Assembly: GCA_013399855.1 (NCBI GenBank)
Contig: VXAY01004983.1
Span: 310,001-374,000 of the forward strand
Reading direction: 5' to 3'
DNA length: 64,000 bases
Source: Oxyruncus cristatus
Lineage: Eukaryota; Chordata; Aves; Passeriformes; Cotingidae
The position numbers and the translations under genes are program-made. Each line of letters begins with the position of its first letter. The stretch's first letter is position 1. Shown here piece by piece: positions 51,291 through 61,672 of the stretch. The notes under the pieces are model-generated. The model saw nothing but the letters and a program-made list of their open reading frames with translations. It did not search any database and was not told the origin of the DNA.

Positions 51291-53771
51291 AAAATATAAA
51301 CAGTACTTCTGGGGCCCATTGCACTACACATCATTGTCAATGGCATCTGGAAAATACCTCAGAGAAACACTGGTGCCTTTAGCACAACTGTAATTTTCTA
51401 ACAGAACTCTAAAACACTTGGATAGGCATAACTAGAACAAGAATAATTCTAATCCATGTTTATTATTAGAACCATCAATTGTCAGTTGTGTTCATAGAAA
51501 TTTTAATATAAGTGGCCTTTAAAAACCCACAGTTTTGTAAAAACATTCTATAATCAGATGAGACATTCTTTCTGTTTCAGATTTGCCAAGTATTAGGAAA
51601 CTCTTCTCTCCTCAGTGTCCATTATGAGTATGACAGAAAGAAAACTTCTTCTGTGTGTGTGTTTGTTTTGTTTTGGGATTTTTTTTTTTATTTTGTTGTT
51701 GTTGATGATGTTGCTTGTTTGTTTTATTGTTTTTGGGACTTTTTTTTCCCACTTTTCTTTCTCCCTCTTCTCATCCTGCTTTGCCATTCTGCAATCTCTC
51801 AAAACTTCCACATCTTGGGAACCATTACAAAGGGGACAGAGGAGTTCTGAGTAATGAGGTCTGAGTAATGAGTAACATCTATTTGTTTCATTTTCCTTTC
51901 TGCCAATTCTATTTTTACAAACCTGAAAAGATTTAGAAAAGTTACAGAAGAATGAAAGGAAAATGTATATGTTTGCTCGTTATAAGAAGGAAGAAAATTG
52001 TAACCTTCCTGCAATTACCTTTTTGTACTTACTGGGAAAATCAGAAATTACAAGAGAAAAACTAATACTTTGAATGTGCAAGATTTTTCACAAATTGTAA
52101 AAAATTAATACCCCAAATGGTTCCTTTTTGGGTCTTAAAAAACAATTTTAAAACCACCTTTCATCCATTTCTAACTGGAGCTGTTGTTCCAGCTTCCACA
52201 TGAGCAGTAATGCAACTCTTTCCTGTACTTCTGCTTAATTTTTTAAACTTTTCATCCTTATTGCCCCTGAACACCCAGCATTTTACTCCTTTTTCAAGTA
52301 AGCATCATGAAACATGTGACTCATTAGTGATGATGGCTTAGTTTGGGACAACATTGTTGGTTTCCATTCCTAGCTTTCTACCCTGGCTTTCTCCTGGCAA
52401 TTATTCTGCTCAGCAGCACATGAAGATCCTTCACCACTCACATCTGCAGGAAACCAGGATCCATTTCCATTCCCCCCCACTACACCTACCTCTATCTTAT
52501 GGCAGCTAAGGAACTGCTCCTGAGCAGCCACAGCACCTCTGCAGTGCAGTGGAAAAAAGCCACTGAGAGAAGAGCAGGGAGGATTTCCTGGCTGAATTCA
52601 AGGGTAGGTACATTAGCACATGCCACATGTCACATTAGGGAAATTTGAGAAGTAATGCACTCAGTGAAAACAAAATTGAGCTTGGCAGCAATCTAAATAT
52701 TTGGGGGTGAGGGAGGGGGGAAGAGAAGGAGCTACAGAGTCAGTAAGAGTAGTTAAACCATCATTCAGATCTGGAAAAAAATGCTTAAGGGAGATACAAA
52801 ATGAACCCTTGATAATATATTCAGAATTTCCCACTGTTTTCAAGAAAGTCCAGGTATTACTGCTTTAACAGGCACCCCAGCCCTCTGGCTCAAGGTATAC
52901 TGTTTTTGAAATGGCAATGGTCAGTACAGGAAGAAAGCACCTGGGGATATGTCACCACAACTTTCAACACAAAGTACTCGAAATTGATCCTCTCTCTTAA
53001 AGATCATGTCTACAAAAGTCCTGTAGCAAAGTATAAAACAAAACCATGGTCTCCTGGCTTTGTGACTTAAAATGTGAAGTGAAAGAAGCTGGTCTTCTAG
53101 GTTCAAGAATTAAATCCTGTCTTTACATATAGACCGAAAAGAATTATACAAATACAGAAGAAGGCAACATTCTTTGGAGTTATGGCTGATTATTTTCCTA
53201 AATGGATGTGTCATCAGCATCCTAGATGCTACCCTTAGAAAGAATGTGGCCCTACAACACGTTACTTTGTACATCCAGTTCCTTTTTTAAGAGACTTTGT
53301 TTTCTCAAACTGATCTTTGAATTGTATTCAGCACCCGACTTATTTCCTGAGAAAACAACTGTGTGTTGGTACAGGAAGCTGCACAGGTGACAGTTTAATT
53401 TAGAAAAGAATAACAGAAAAACTTGTGCAAATACCACATTAAAAATTGATTCTCTGAAACAAAGCAGGCACAGTTTGCTCTTGTTGCCAAGAAGGTATTT
53501 GCCTATCCTATATTTTATTCTTATTTTCCTGTCCTAGGAAGTTCTCCAGGTCAGAAATTGAATGTACACAGCCAATCTTGTGGAGCTACAAGGAATGTTT
53601 GGCAGTAGGCTTTAGGCTTTTGGAGAGCCAGCACAGAGTTTAAGTGGTCAGGGACAAGGAGGGGTGACAGTAGGTTCTGGTGTCAGATCTTGTACTGGAG
53701 CAGCACTGTCTATAACAGCAGAGATGATGTCTTCAGGGAACCACACAGGCCCTAGCAACAGCTCCAAGCAC
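51291..53771. other. Unique non-coding DNA with a T/G-rich patch
   Basis: The segment 51645-51760 is strongly T-rich (TTTG/GTTG words), and the hydrophobic frames there are composition artefacts. Nothing else is recognised. Confidence 0.5.
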
Positions 53772-53803
53772 CACAAAGGCTTATTTAACGTTACACATGC
53801 ATT
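53772..53803 (+). repeat. Copy 2 of a short diverged repeat shared with 11174-11204
   Basis: See the copy at 11174-11204. The two differ by three transitions and two single-base indels over about 32 columns. Just downstream, 53817-53826 forms a good splice-donor match (CAG followed by GTAAGA), but no exon could be established. Confidence 0.35.
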
Positions 53804-55914
53804 CAGCATGGTACGTCAGGTAAGAGCATTGGTAGGCATGTGTTACATTAGTATGGGATTGGGTTTCTCTAAGGAGTTAAAAAATTCTGGTTCAAGAAGA
53901 AAAAGGCAGTGTTAGAGACTGCATCTTTTAGTGCTGAATCATCTCAGACAGAAAGTCTGAAGAAAAGACTGCTGTCAAGTGCTTGTATATATTCTAAGTT
54001 ATACCTGGTCTGCAAAGGCTGTAAGTAGAGAGGGTACTGGATACCACAAGAAGCCAGCCAATGCTGCATGCCCTATAATCTGGTCTTTAATCCACTGCTC
54101 ATATATCCTGCAGGAAACTATTAAAGCAAACATTAGCAAGTTAACCCATGTAAGAGAGAGGAGGAAAGAAACAGGCAGAAGTATTTAACATGATCGATGG
54201 GTTTGCTGTCATGAAGACCATATTGTCTTGCTTTCATCACCAGTTTGTAACCCCCAGCCATGTGTATGTAAGGTATATTTTTTTGGCATGGTAATTTTTA
54301 CATTGCTTGTAATCCCTGTTCCTTTGTGATTTTCACTTTGGTTTTGATATCATACTAAATACATCTTATTCTTCGAAGTATCAGAAACTGGCAATAAAAA
54401 TCACTTAGGACTGAGCACTGGCAGACCCACCTGGCAGAGAAACTGGCTTTTAACCCTGCAGTGAAGGGGAGGAGAGGATGTGGTTGAGCACTTTGCAGTA
54501 GGCAAAGCTCTGCTGAGATGCAGAACAGCTCAAAAACTCCATGGTAGCAGAGATGTGAGATATGCCAGCTTCTGTTTGGGTCTCCATGGCAAAGTCCACT
54601 ATCATGTTAGGCTCCCACTCGCAAATTCCTCCTCTCATGAGCAGCTCCACTATCTTTGCTGCTACTTTCACTAAGCCCCAGTTCCCCATTTAACAGAGGC
54701 GCATTCCCTGAGATTTTCTTCTGGCTTCCAGCCTATTTTAGGGGATAAAGCTTAAGAGACAAGAAGGAAAAGCCCATACAGTGAACTTTCCATTATTCAT
54801 GTCACAGGGATACATAATCCTGAATTACTTTAAATGCGAAGTTTAATGGAAAAGGACTGAAGTATTTTAATGGAAAGGGATTTTTAGGTCAAACATATCA
54901 GTGTGCAAATGCATAAGCTGACAGGTTCAAAGGCAGCCAAACCCACTGCAGGTCTCTCCAGTGCAGAAACAGGAGGCCAAGGAACCCTTACTGTGGCTAG
55001 TCCCAAACAGTACAGTCAGCTGTTGATAGCTGCCCATGTATAACACCACTTTTGTGTCCACAAAGAGCAGACATGAGTTTATTGGGGCTCATTAGCTCAG
55101 GCTCAGCCAAGACCTTTCTGGACCAGTTCCAGCCCTACATCAGCCAGCTGAGGCAGTCCTGAACCCACAGTCAATTTACTAAATGAACAGGTAACCTGTT
55201 GACGGGCACTGAAGCTGACTGATTGAATTTACACATTTGATGAGGAATCTCTGCATGTATCATAGACAATGTCCAGCACATCTTTTTTATCTTTACTTAA
55301 CAGGAAAAACTCCTTTTCCACATTGCAGCTTGTGAGTTTCTTCTGTAATCTTTATAGAGGGAATTACACACACAGCTGGTGTACAGCTGCAACCTACAAA
55401 GGACCCATATCTCAGTGCAAAGAAAGCACAAAAGAAATAGTTTAGCTGTATAAAGTGACAACATAATAAACAGATTCTCTTTTCCTGTACATTCATTCCT
55501 GGGTATCTGCTTATATTTGGAAATGTTTGTGGTGTTGAGGATGATTTTTAATTGTTCCACAGCATCTGCTTCTTTCAATACAAAATAATAACTGGTCACA
55601 CTGAATGATTCTTTACTCAGGCAATGTTGCAAATTTAAACAGGAATTGGGGAAACTGCAAGGGAACAGAGACCACAGGTGAAAATTTAGTGGCATATGAT
55701 GTAATTAGCCCATGACAGTGCCAAATCCAGCACAGACTTACAGGGTTGTCCTGTGAGACCAACAGCTGGATGCTGTGCTAGCTGGCAAACTGCAGCGTGC
55801 AGGGAGGGTTAGGCACCTCTGAATGGCAATGCCGAGCAGGGAGGTATGCAAGTGCAAAACCCTGGCAAGCGGCCACCTAATTCCTGCCATCAGCTACCTA
55901 AGGTAGGGCAGTGC
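53804..55914. other. Unique non-coding DNA, no feature recognised
   Basis: No transposon or gene is supported. The 132-codon minus-strand frame at 55297-55695 is Cys- and Leu-rich without a recognisable domain, and overlaps a second frame on the same strand. Confidence 0.5.
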
Positions 55915-56204
55915 CAGACTTTCCTCAGAGGTGCACAGTGGAAGGACAGTGGCAATCATCACAGAGTTGCAGCAAAGGAAATTTTGTCTAGATACAAGGA
56001 CAAAAATGTTCACAGTTGGGCTAATCCTACACTGGAACAGGTTGCCCAGTGAGGTTGTGGGGTCTCAGTTCTCGCAGATATTCAAAGCTCAGCTTTGCAT
56101 GGCCCTGACAAACTTGCTGTACTTGACCATAGTTTGAGGAAGAGGTTGGATTGGATGACACCCAGCAATATTTTCTGACCTACATTATCCTGTGCTTCTG
56201 TGAA
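55915..56204 (+). mobile_element. CR1 LINE 3' fragment with ORF2 C-terminus remnant
   Basis: Plus-strand copy. It reads through 'ctagatacaaggacaaaaatgttcacag', 'acactggaacaggttgcccagtgaggttgtgg', 'gatattcaaagctcagctttgcatggccctgac' and 'gaagaggttggattggatgac', and ends 'cctacattatcctgtgcttctgtgaa', the CR1 terminus. In one frame the words FCLDTRTK and HWNRLPSEVV match the ORF2 C-terminus also seen on the minus strand at 47239-47625. Frameshifts disrupt it. Confidence 0.93.
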
Positions 56205-59200
56205 CCCCTGTCCAGAGTCTGGGATGTTCCTGGAGAAATGTAGTTAGAAATATTTGTTTATTTGGAACACCTCTCTGACAAGTATCTCTGAAAGAAAAGC
56301 CCTGTGACCCTCAAAAAGGAAAAAACTGGGATTGCAGTTTCTTTTTAAACTCATGACAGCGATGATGCCAGTACTGTATGGTATCCTGCTATCTAAAGCA
56401 CTTGCCCAAGAAATGGATATCCTTAGTGATCTGCGTGGATCCAAACACATGGATCCAAACACATGGATCCAAACACGGCTGAAGAAAGGCTCAGGGACAC
56501 AAAGGAGTCTAGGCCTGCGATGAAAGGTTAATGTCTCCTTCTAAGAACAGCAGTCTTCACATCTGGTTCTGGACTGTCTTTTGCATGGGCTCAGATGGAG
56601 AAACAGACATGAAGATGGGGATATGCCAAGCTTTATTCCCTTCCCAGCTCTGCTGTAGCCCCCAGGCTGCTGTCACACTGCCCCTGGTTGCTCCCTTCCT
56701 GGCCCTTTGACTCATGTATAATTTATTCTGCCAAGATCCATCTTCAACACAAAGCTCCAGGCTTCTTCCCCTCCCAGAGATGGCCTGCTTATTAGCCTGC
56801 TCTCTTGGCAAACATACACTTGAGCTTCTCCAGACTGAGGAAGACCTAGTAGTGAGGCTTCCCTAACTACCGGCGAGCACTCTAACCACTATGCACCACT
56901 AACTAAAAAAACCCACGTGGTAGTGCCATCCCCATTGCCTTCTCCATCATAACCAAGGTCTGTTTTCAAAGAGTTTGGCCCTTGCCAAGCTCTGCAGGGA
57001 GCCAAATGCCATCCGTGGGCGTTAGGTGTGCTCTGGGAACAGGCAGTGGGATGGGCCCCGAGGGAGTGGGGCTGAGAGCTGCCAGCTTCCTGTATCCCGC
57101 CCTTCCCAGCACCCAGACACAGAGTCATGTGGGCTGTGCTGCTTCTGGCCAAGCAGCAAAGCAGAGCTGGAGGTGCCCAGGGCATGTCAGGACCTCCCTT
57201 TTGAGTACAGGCAGCCCCAAACTTTGGGAGCAGCTGCACAGAGTCTTCTTGGAATGTTGCTTTGGAGACGGGTGGCCTCCTGATGTGCTGTTCTCAGCCT
57301 CAAGCCCTGTCACACAACCAGTTTACACACCTATAGCTTCTTTGGACTTTCATGCTCACATCCACTGCTCTGCTTGGAACACATTTTGGCCATCATACCA
57401 CCATCTCAAATGCTCTGTAATCTATTTCTTCTCTCTCCCACTAAACTCTCTCACCTACTGCCCTTTCTGCCCTGCCAGGGTGCCGTTCTGTCCAGGTTGT
57501 CCATGCACTTTTCAGTGTGCATTTTATCTCCATACAGCTCCCTTGCAGACCCCCCTCTGCATGGCAGGACTGGTATTTCCCAGACACGCTCTAGCCCCGT
57601 GACAAGAGGCAGTCCTGGCACTCCAATTGCTAAAGTAGCCCACAAGACCAACAGACTGCTCCAGAGGGACCCCAAGGAGCTGACAGATCCCTCAAACTAG
57701 TAGAAATAACTTCAGGTCTAGACTGAGAAAAAAGCCCAGCCTCCACCAGAGTCTGACTCCAGACTTGCTCTACCAGCTCAGCCTTTGCCTTCTGCTGTAC
57801 ACACCATGTGCTGTCATTTCTTTTTCTACTGTTTCCAGACTTGTTGCAGTAGAGCATTACTGCAATCCCGTGACAAAAGTAGTGTGGACCAGAAGTGCAA
57901 CCTAAGTTGTTTGTGACCACATTTAAGTATTAAAATGATTGTTGTTTTTGTTCTTCAGAGATTAAAATAATGTCTTTCAAATTCTTCTTCTGTCAAGAGT
58001 GTACTAAGACATCTATTTGCAGATTAAACCTCATGCTTTTCAACTTTGAGAAGGCACAGGTGGCATTGGTCTTTCAATATCCCCATCTGAGTTTCTTTTG
58101 TAGGACTCACTTATCCTTCTATCCTTGACACTTGGATTACAGCAAAGCAGGGAATGAGTCAGAATCGTAGTCTAGGAAATTAGTTAATCCCCTTGTCACA
58201 GAGCATGATGTGTGCCTACTTCTTCAATTACTTTGTCTGCCACTCTTCTTGACAAAATTGATATTGCTTTGGAAATATTTTGACATTACAGAAAAAGAAA
58301 TTTCAGAAAACAAGTTTATTTAAATGAAAATCACACCCAGACTCCTACTTCACAGTTGCCTGTTTTGGAGTGCCATTTTTAAAAATATCTTGACTCTCCA
58401 TGTGCTTCTCCTGTTTTTCCTCAGTGATGAGCTCTTCATAGTACAAAATGTACCATGAATAGTACTCTTCTACTATTGAAGGCCAGGAGATTACAATCTA
58501 CTGTACTCTACCCTATAAGACTCCAACTAGAAGTTATAAGGACAGAGTGAAAACTGAGTTTTCCTCTTTGGAAATGGCACATTATCTGTTAATGAGAAGT
58601 GGCACAATTCAAAGAAACTGCAGGATAAAACAGAAGGGCTGGAACACTCCAGACAATGGCAATAACAATATTACACAGATACTGGAGAGGGTGACACAGG
58701 GACATCCAGATAGGGTTACCCAGAGACAACACAGCACTAGCAAGACTGGCATGTGGCCAGAGATACCAAGCCTACTACTTATCCCCCTACAGAGCAAGCA
58801 TGTTTTTCTCTTCAGTGCTCAGCGATCTGGTTGGATTTACCATCTTGGGCTAAACGCCAATGATGCCAGACGTGAGCGTACTCACTCTGCAGTCCTCGTA
58901 CCGGGAAAGCAACAGAGGGACCCAAGGGTGCTCCGCAAGTAGTCAGCTGGAGTCCAGCATGGCTCCTTAAGGTAAAGGCTTTATCATTACCAGGGTGAAA
59001 AAGAAGGTGGGAAAGACTGGCAGAGTGGGGAAATAGGAAGGAAGGAGGAACAGGACTGCCCTATTTAAAGCTGGTGAGCTCAGTTTAGGTATGCTGCTTA
59101 ATTTTATACTCTGAGCCTTCAGAGAACCCTCTGTCAGACGAGAACTGGCTCTGCAAGCAGTGGAGCTGTGCATGGGTGATATTCCTCCTAAGGTAGTAAG

Positions 59201-60192
59201 CCCAGCTGGCTCTCCAGTAGAATAATGCCCCAAAACACCAGCAGGTAATTGAATGTTAACTGCCCTGGTAATTTACGGTGCACAGTTGGCAGAGAAGCAT
59301 CAGGGTCAACTACCAACGGGATACTTTTAAAAAATGCAAAGTCTCAAGTGCTTCCCTATTAACCTGGGAAGCTACATTATGTTTTCTGTGTGCTTATGAT
59401 GGGCACTATTTTCCCCTTATTGGACTTCCTATGGCTGACATACAGCACACAGACACATTGGCATAACAGGTGTGGTGGTACTTGTACCTGGCCTTGATCA
59501 CCAGTAGATCAGTGGTAGACTTCCCTCCAGGCTTCACACGGAATCTGGCCCTCTCTTTTCCTTGTGCACAAGCAGTGCGGTGTCCCCACCCCTCCAGTGC
59601 CAGGCCTTGGGGCTTAGCCTTGAAAAGTGTCCCTGAGGCTGCAGATGCCTGCAAAACCCATTCCACAAGCATAATCTGAGAAATGCCCTTGTGCAAGCTT
59701 TGTCTCAGCTTTAATTGTTCTAGGTAGTAAAGCATTTTCCTGCATCAAAACAAGTCCACTCAAGTGGCCTGAGATCCCTCACAGGGATCTGGAGAAATTA
59801 TAATGATCTTCTCAAAGTACAATTGTCCTGTCCCTCTTCTCATATCGATCCTTAAACTGAACACTAAGCAGGAGAGTGGGCAAGCCAATGCAGAGAATCC
59901 CACAGAAGAGACACTACTAAAATCTACCTCATGCACTATTAAAATATTTATAACTTCTTATAACAAATGTCAAATGGCAGACTAAGATGGAAGAACTTAT
60001 TTTTTTTACTCTAACATGCTTAGCAAATTCCATTGGAAAAGTGCACACTGTGAATTCCAGTTATATATCACCACTATGGCTCTGCTGTGCCTACCACTAA
60101 TTGTCAAAATACACTAATAATCTCTCTTTAATTCTGACATATTTTCCATTGAAGCAACTGGAAGTTTTTGCATTCCTGTAACTGTTTTTTCT

Positions 60193-60196
<4 letters not shown>
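56205..60196. other. Unique non-coding DNA, includes the longest chance ORF
   Basis: No transposon or exon is supported. 56950-57600 is GC-richer and holds the longest open frame in the window (56982-57602, plus strand, 206 codons). It overlaps a 116-codon frame on the other strand. Its translation is low in charged residues and rich in Ser, Pro, Cys and Leu, typical of non-coding frames, and has no known domain. Confidence 0.55.
56437..56476 (+). repeat. 14-bp tandem repeat, about 2.9 units
   Basis: The unit GGATCCAAACACAT is repeated twice exactly, with a third copy cut at 12 bp. Each unit contains a BamHI-type GGATCC palindrome. It is a recent slippage-type minisatellite. Confidence 0.85.
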
Positions 60197-60228
<32 letters not shown>

Positions 60229-60294
60229 CAAAAAACAAACCAAAAAACACTCTAACAAATAAAACCTAGAAAAACAAAACAAAAAACCAAAACC
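60197..60294 (+). repeat. (AAAAC)n simple repeat
   Basis: An A-rich tract with about seven regular AAAAC units (60199-60233), followed by decayed A/C-rich sequence to about 60294. It is a pentanucleotide microsatellite. Confidence 0.9.
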
Positions 60295-60430
60295 ACATAG
60301 CTGTTATAGCTATTTAATAAGTAGCTACTGCACACAATTTTATAACTATATTTTTATAGCTATACAGTAATAACTAGATACTTACGTAGTATAGTTAACT
60401 ACAAAGTTAAATAGCAGTTATAGCTCATTT
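60295..60430. repeat. AT-rich segment with repeated TTATAGCT words
   Basis: TTATAGCT occurs at least three times (around 60303, 60354 and 60418) along with partial palindromes ATAGCTAT and variants such as AGTATAGTTAACTA. No family is recognised. It is probably low-complexity sequence next to the AAAAC microsatellite. Confidence 0.5.
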
Positions 60431-61573
60431 TAGCATGAAAAGGAATATTAAAATTTTACTGGGTTGATTTAATATTTGCCAGTGAATTTGCTAGAATGAT
60501 TTACATGCACTGCATGTCTCCTCTCTTAGCTGTGCTCAGAAATCAAGTGCAGGCTGAAAAACTTTGGCTGAATAACACAGAGGTTAACACTGATGGGACT
60601 GAACCAATCTGCGAATCTTCTGGCCCTTCCTAAACAGGAAGCTAGGAGCCAAAGGATTTTTACTAATTCCATAACTGTTTCAACACTGAGGTCCATTTTT
60701 TCATGCTGTGCAAATACTGAAGAGATCTCCAGAGCACATGCAGTTCAGCCTCTCCACTGGAGCAGAATCCATCCACGTGTGACAGATGTTGGTCTAATCA
60801 GTTCTTACAAACCTCCAGTGAAGGAGATTTAAAACAGCCTGCCTGGTGCCTAGCCACTAGATATTCTTTTTTTCGTATTTAATTTAAATCTTCTTTTCTG
60901 CAAATTAGAGTCTTGTTTTATACACATCCCAGTGGGCATGTTAAACACATAGTTACTCACTGATCTCTTTAAAACAACCTTTAAGCAGTACCAATGTTTT
61001 TCCACTTCACAACATCCTATGCTGATTTATACTAGCTGAGCAGCTGGCCTCCAGTTTTAAAAGACCTGTTCTGCCAGCACCAGGCACTTCAAGGGACTGA
61101 TGACAGCAAATCAAGATTTATGTTTTTATGCTTAAGGGTTTTGTGATTCTAATGTGCTTATTTTGATAGTGACAATGAGCCATTGTGAGATTAAAACTCT
61201 GCTGGTGCCCTGTATAAACCAACTGGTTGAGGATGGATTGTGCCCTCCAACAACAGAAGGCAAGATGGGTTTTGCACTCTCAGAAAAATTACCAGGTCAT
61301 TCTTGCATCATGTTCTCAGTTTTTCTGCCTCTAACACAGTTAAATTCACCTAAAAAACAAGGAAGGAAGAAAGAGAATTAGAAATTTGTTTTCACACAAT
61401 GGGATTTTTAATTCCAGCTGACACATCAGCTGAGAGTTTTTGCTTTCAGTAATGGTCTACTCTGTTTCTTACAGAGGCCTGATGCATTTATTTCATGTCA
61501 ATGGTCAATCTGTAGGAAATTCTTGCAACCATTCCTGATTTGGCATTGAAAGGGACTTCTCTAGTCTATGAGA
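60431..61573. other. Unique non-coding DNA, no feature recognised
   Basis: AT-rich unique sequence between two A/C-rich microsatellites. No gene or transposon is supported. Confidence 0.5.
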
Positions 61574-61672
61574 CAAAAAACAAAACAAAACAACACACAC
61601 ACACACAAAAACAAAACAAAACAAAACAAAACAACCAAAACCAAAACAAAAAAAAAAACAGAACAAAAACAC
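61574..61672 (+). repeat. Compound (AAAAC)n / (CA)n simple repeat
   Basis: AAAAC units, then a CA run (about 61591-61606), then further AAAAC units and an A12 tract. It has the same AAAAC motif as the microsatellite 1.4 kb upstream. Confidence 0.9.

Noticed and set aside
51615..51854. Hydrophobic, Phe-rich frames looking like membrane proteins
   Set aside because: They result from a T-rich low-complexity tract. All frames on this strand look hydrophobic there.
52703..52720. G-rich run as a second G-quadruplex
   Set aside because: Only three separated G runs are clear. The fourth requires splitting a G6 run without a loop.
53664..53826. Open frame ending at a good CAG/GTAAGA donor site
   Set aside because: No convincing acceptor or known protein. 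Part of the frame overlaps the short repeat shared with 11174-11204.
56982..57602. Longest ORF in the window, 206 codons, plus strand
   Set aside because: It lies in a GC-richer patch where stops are rarer. A 116-codon frame overlaps on the other strand. The composition (many Ser, Pro, Cys, few charged residues) and absence of any domain fit a chance ORF.
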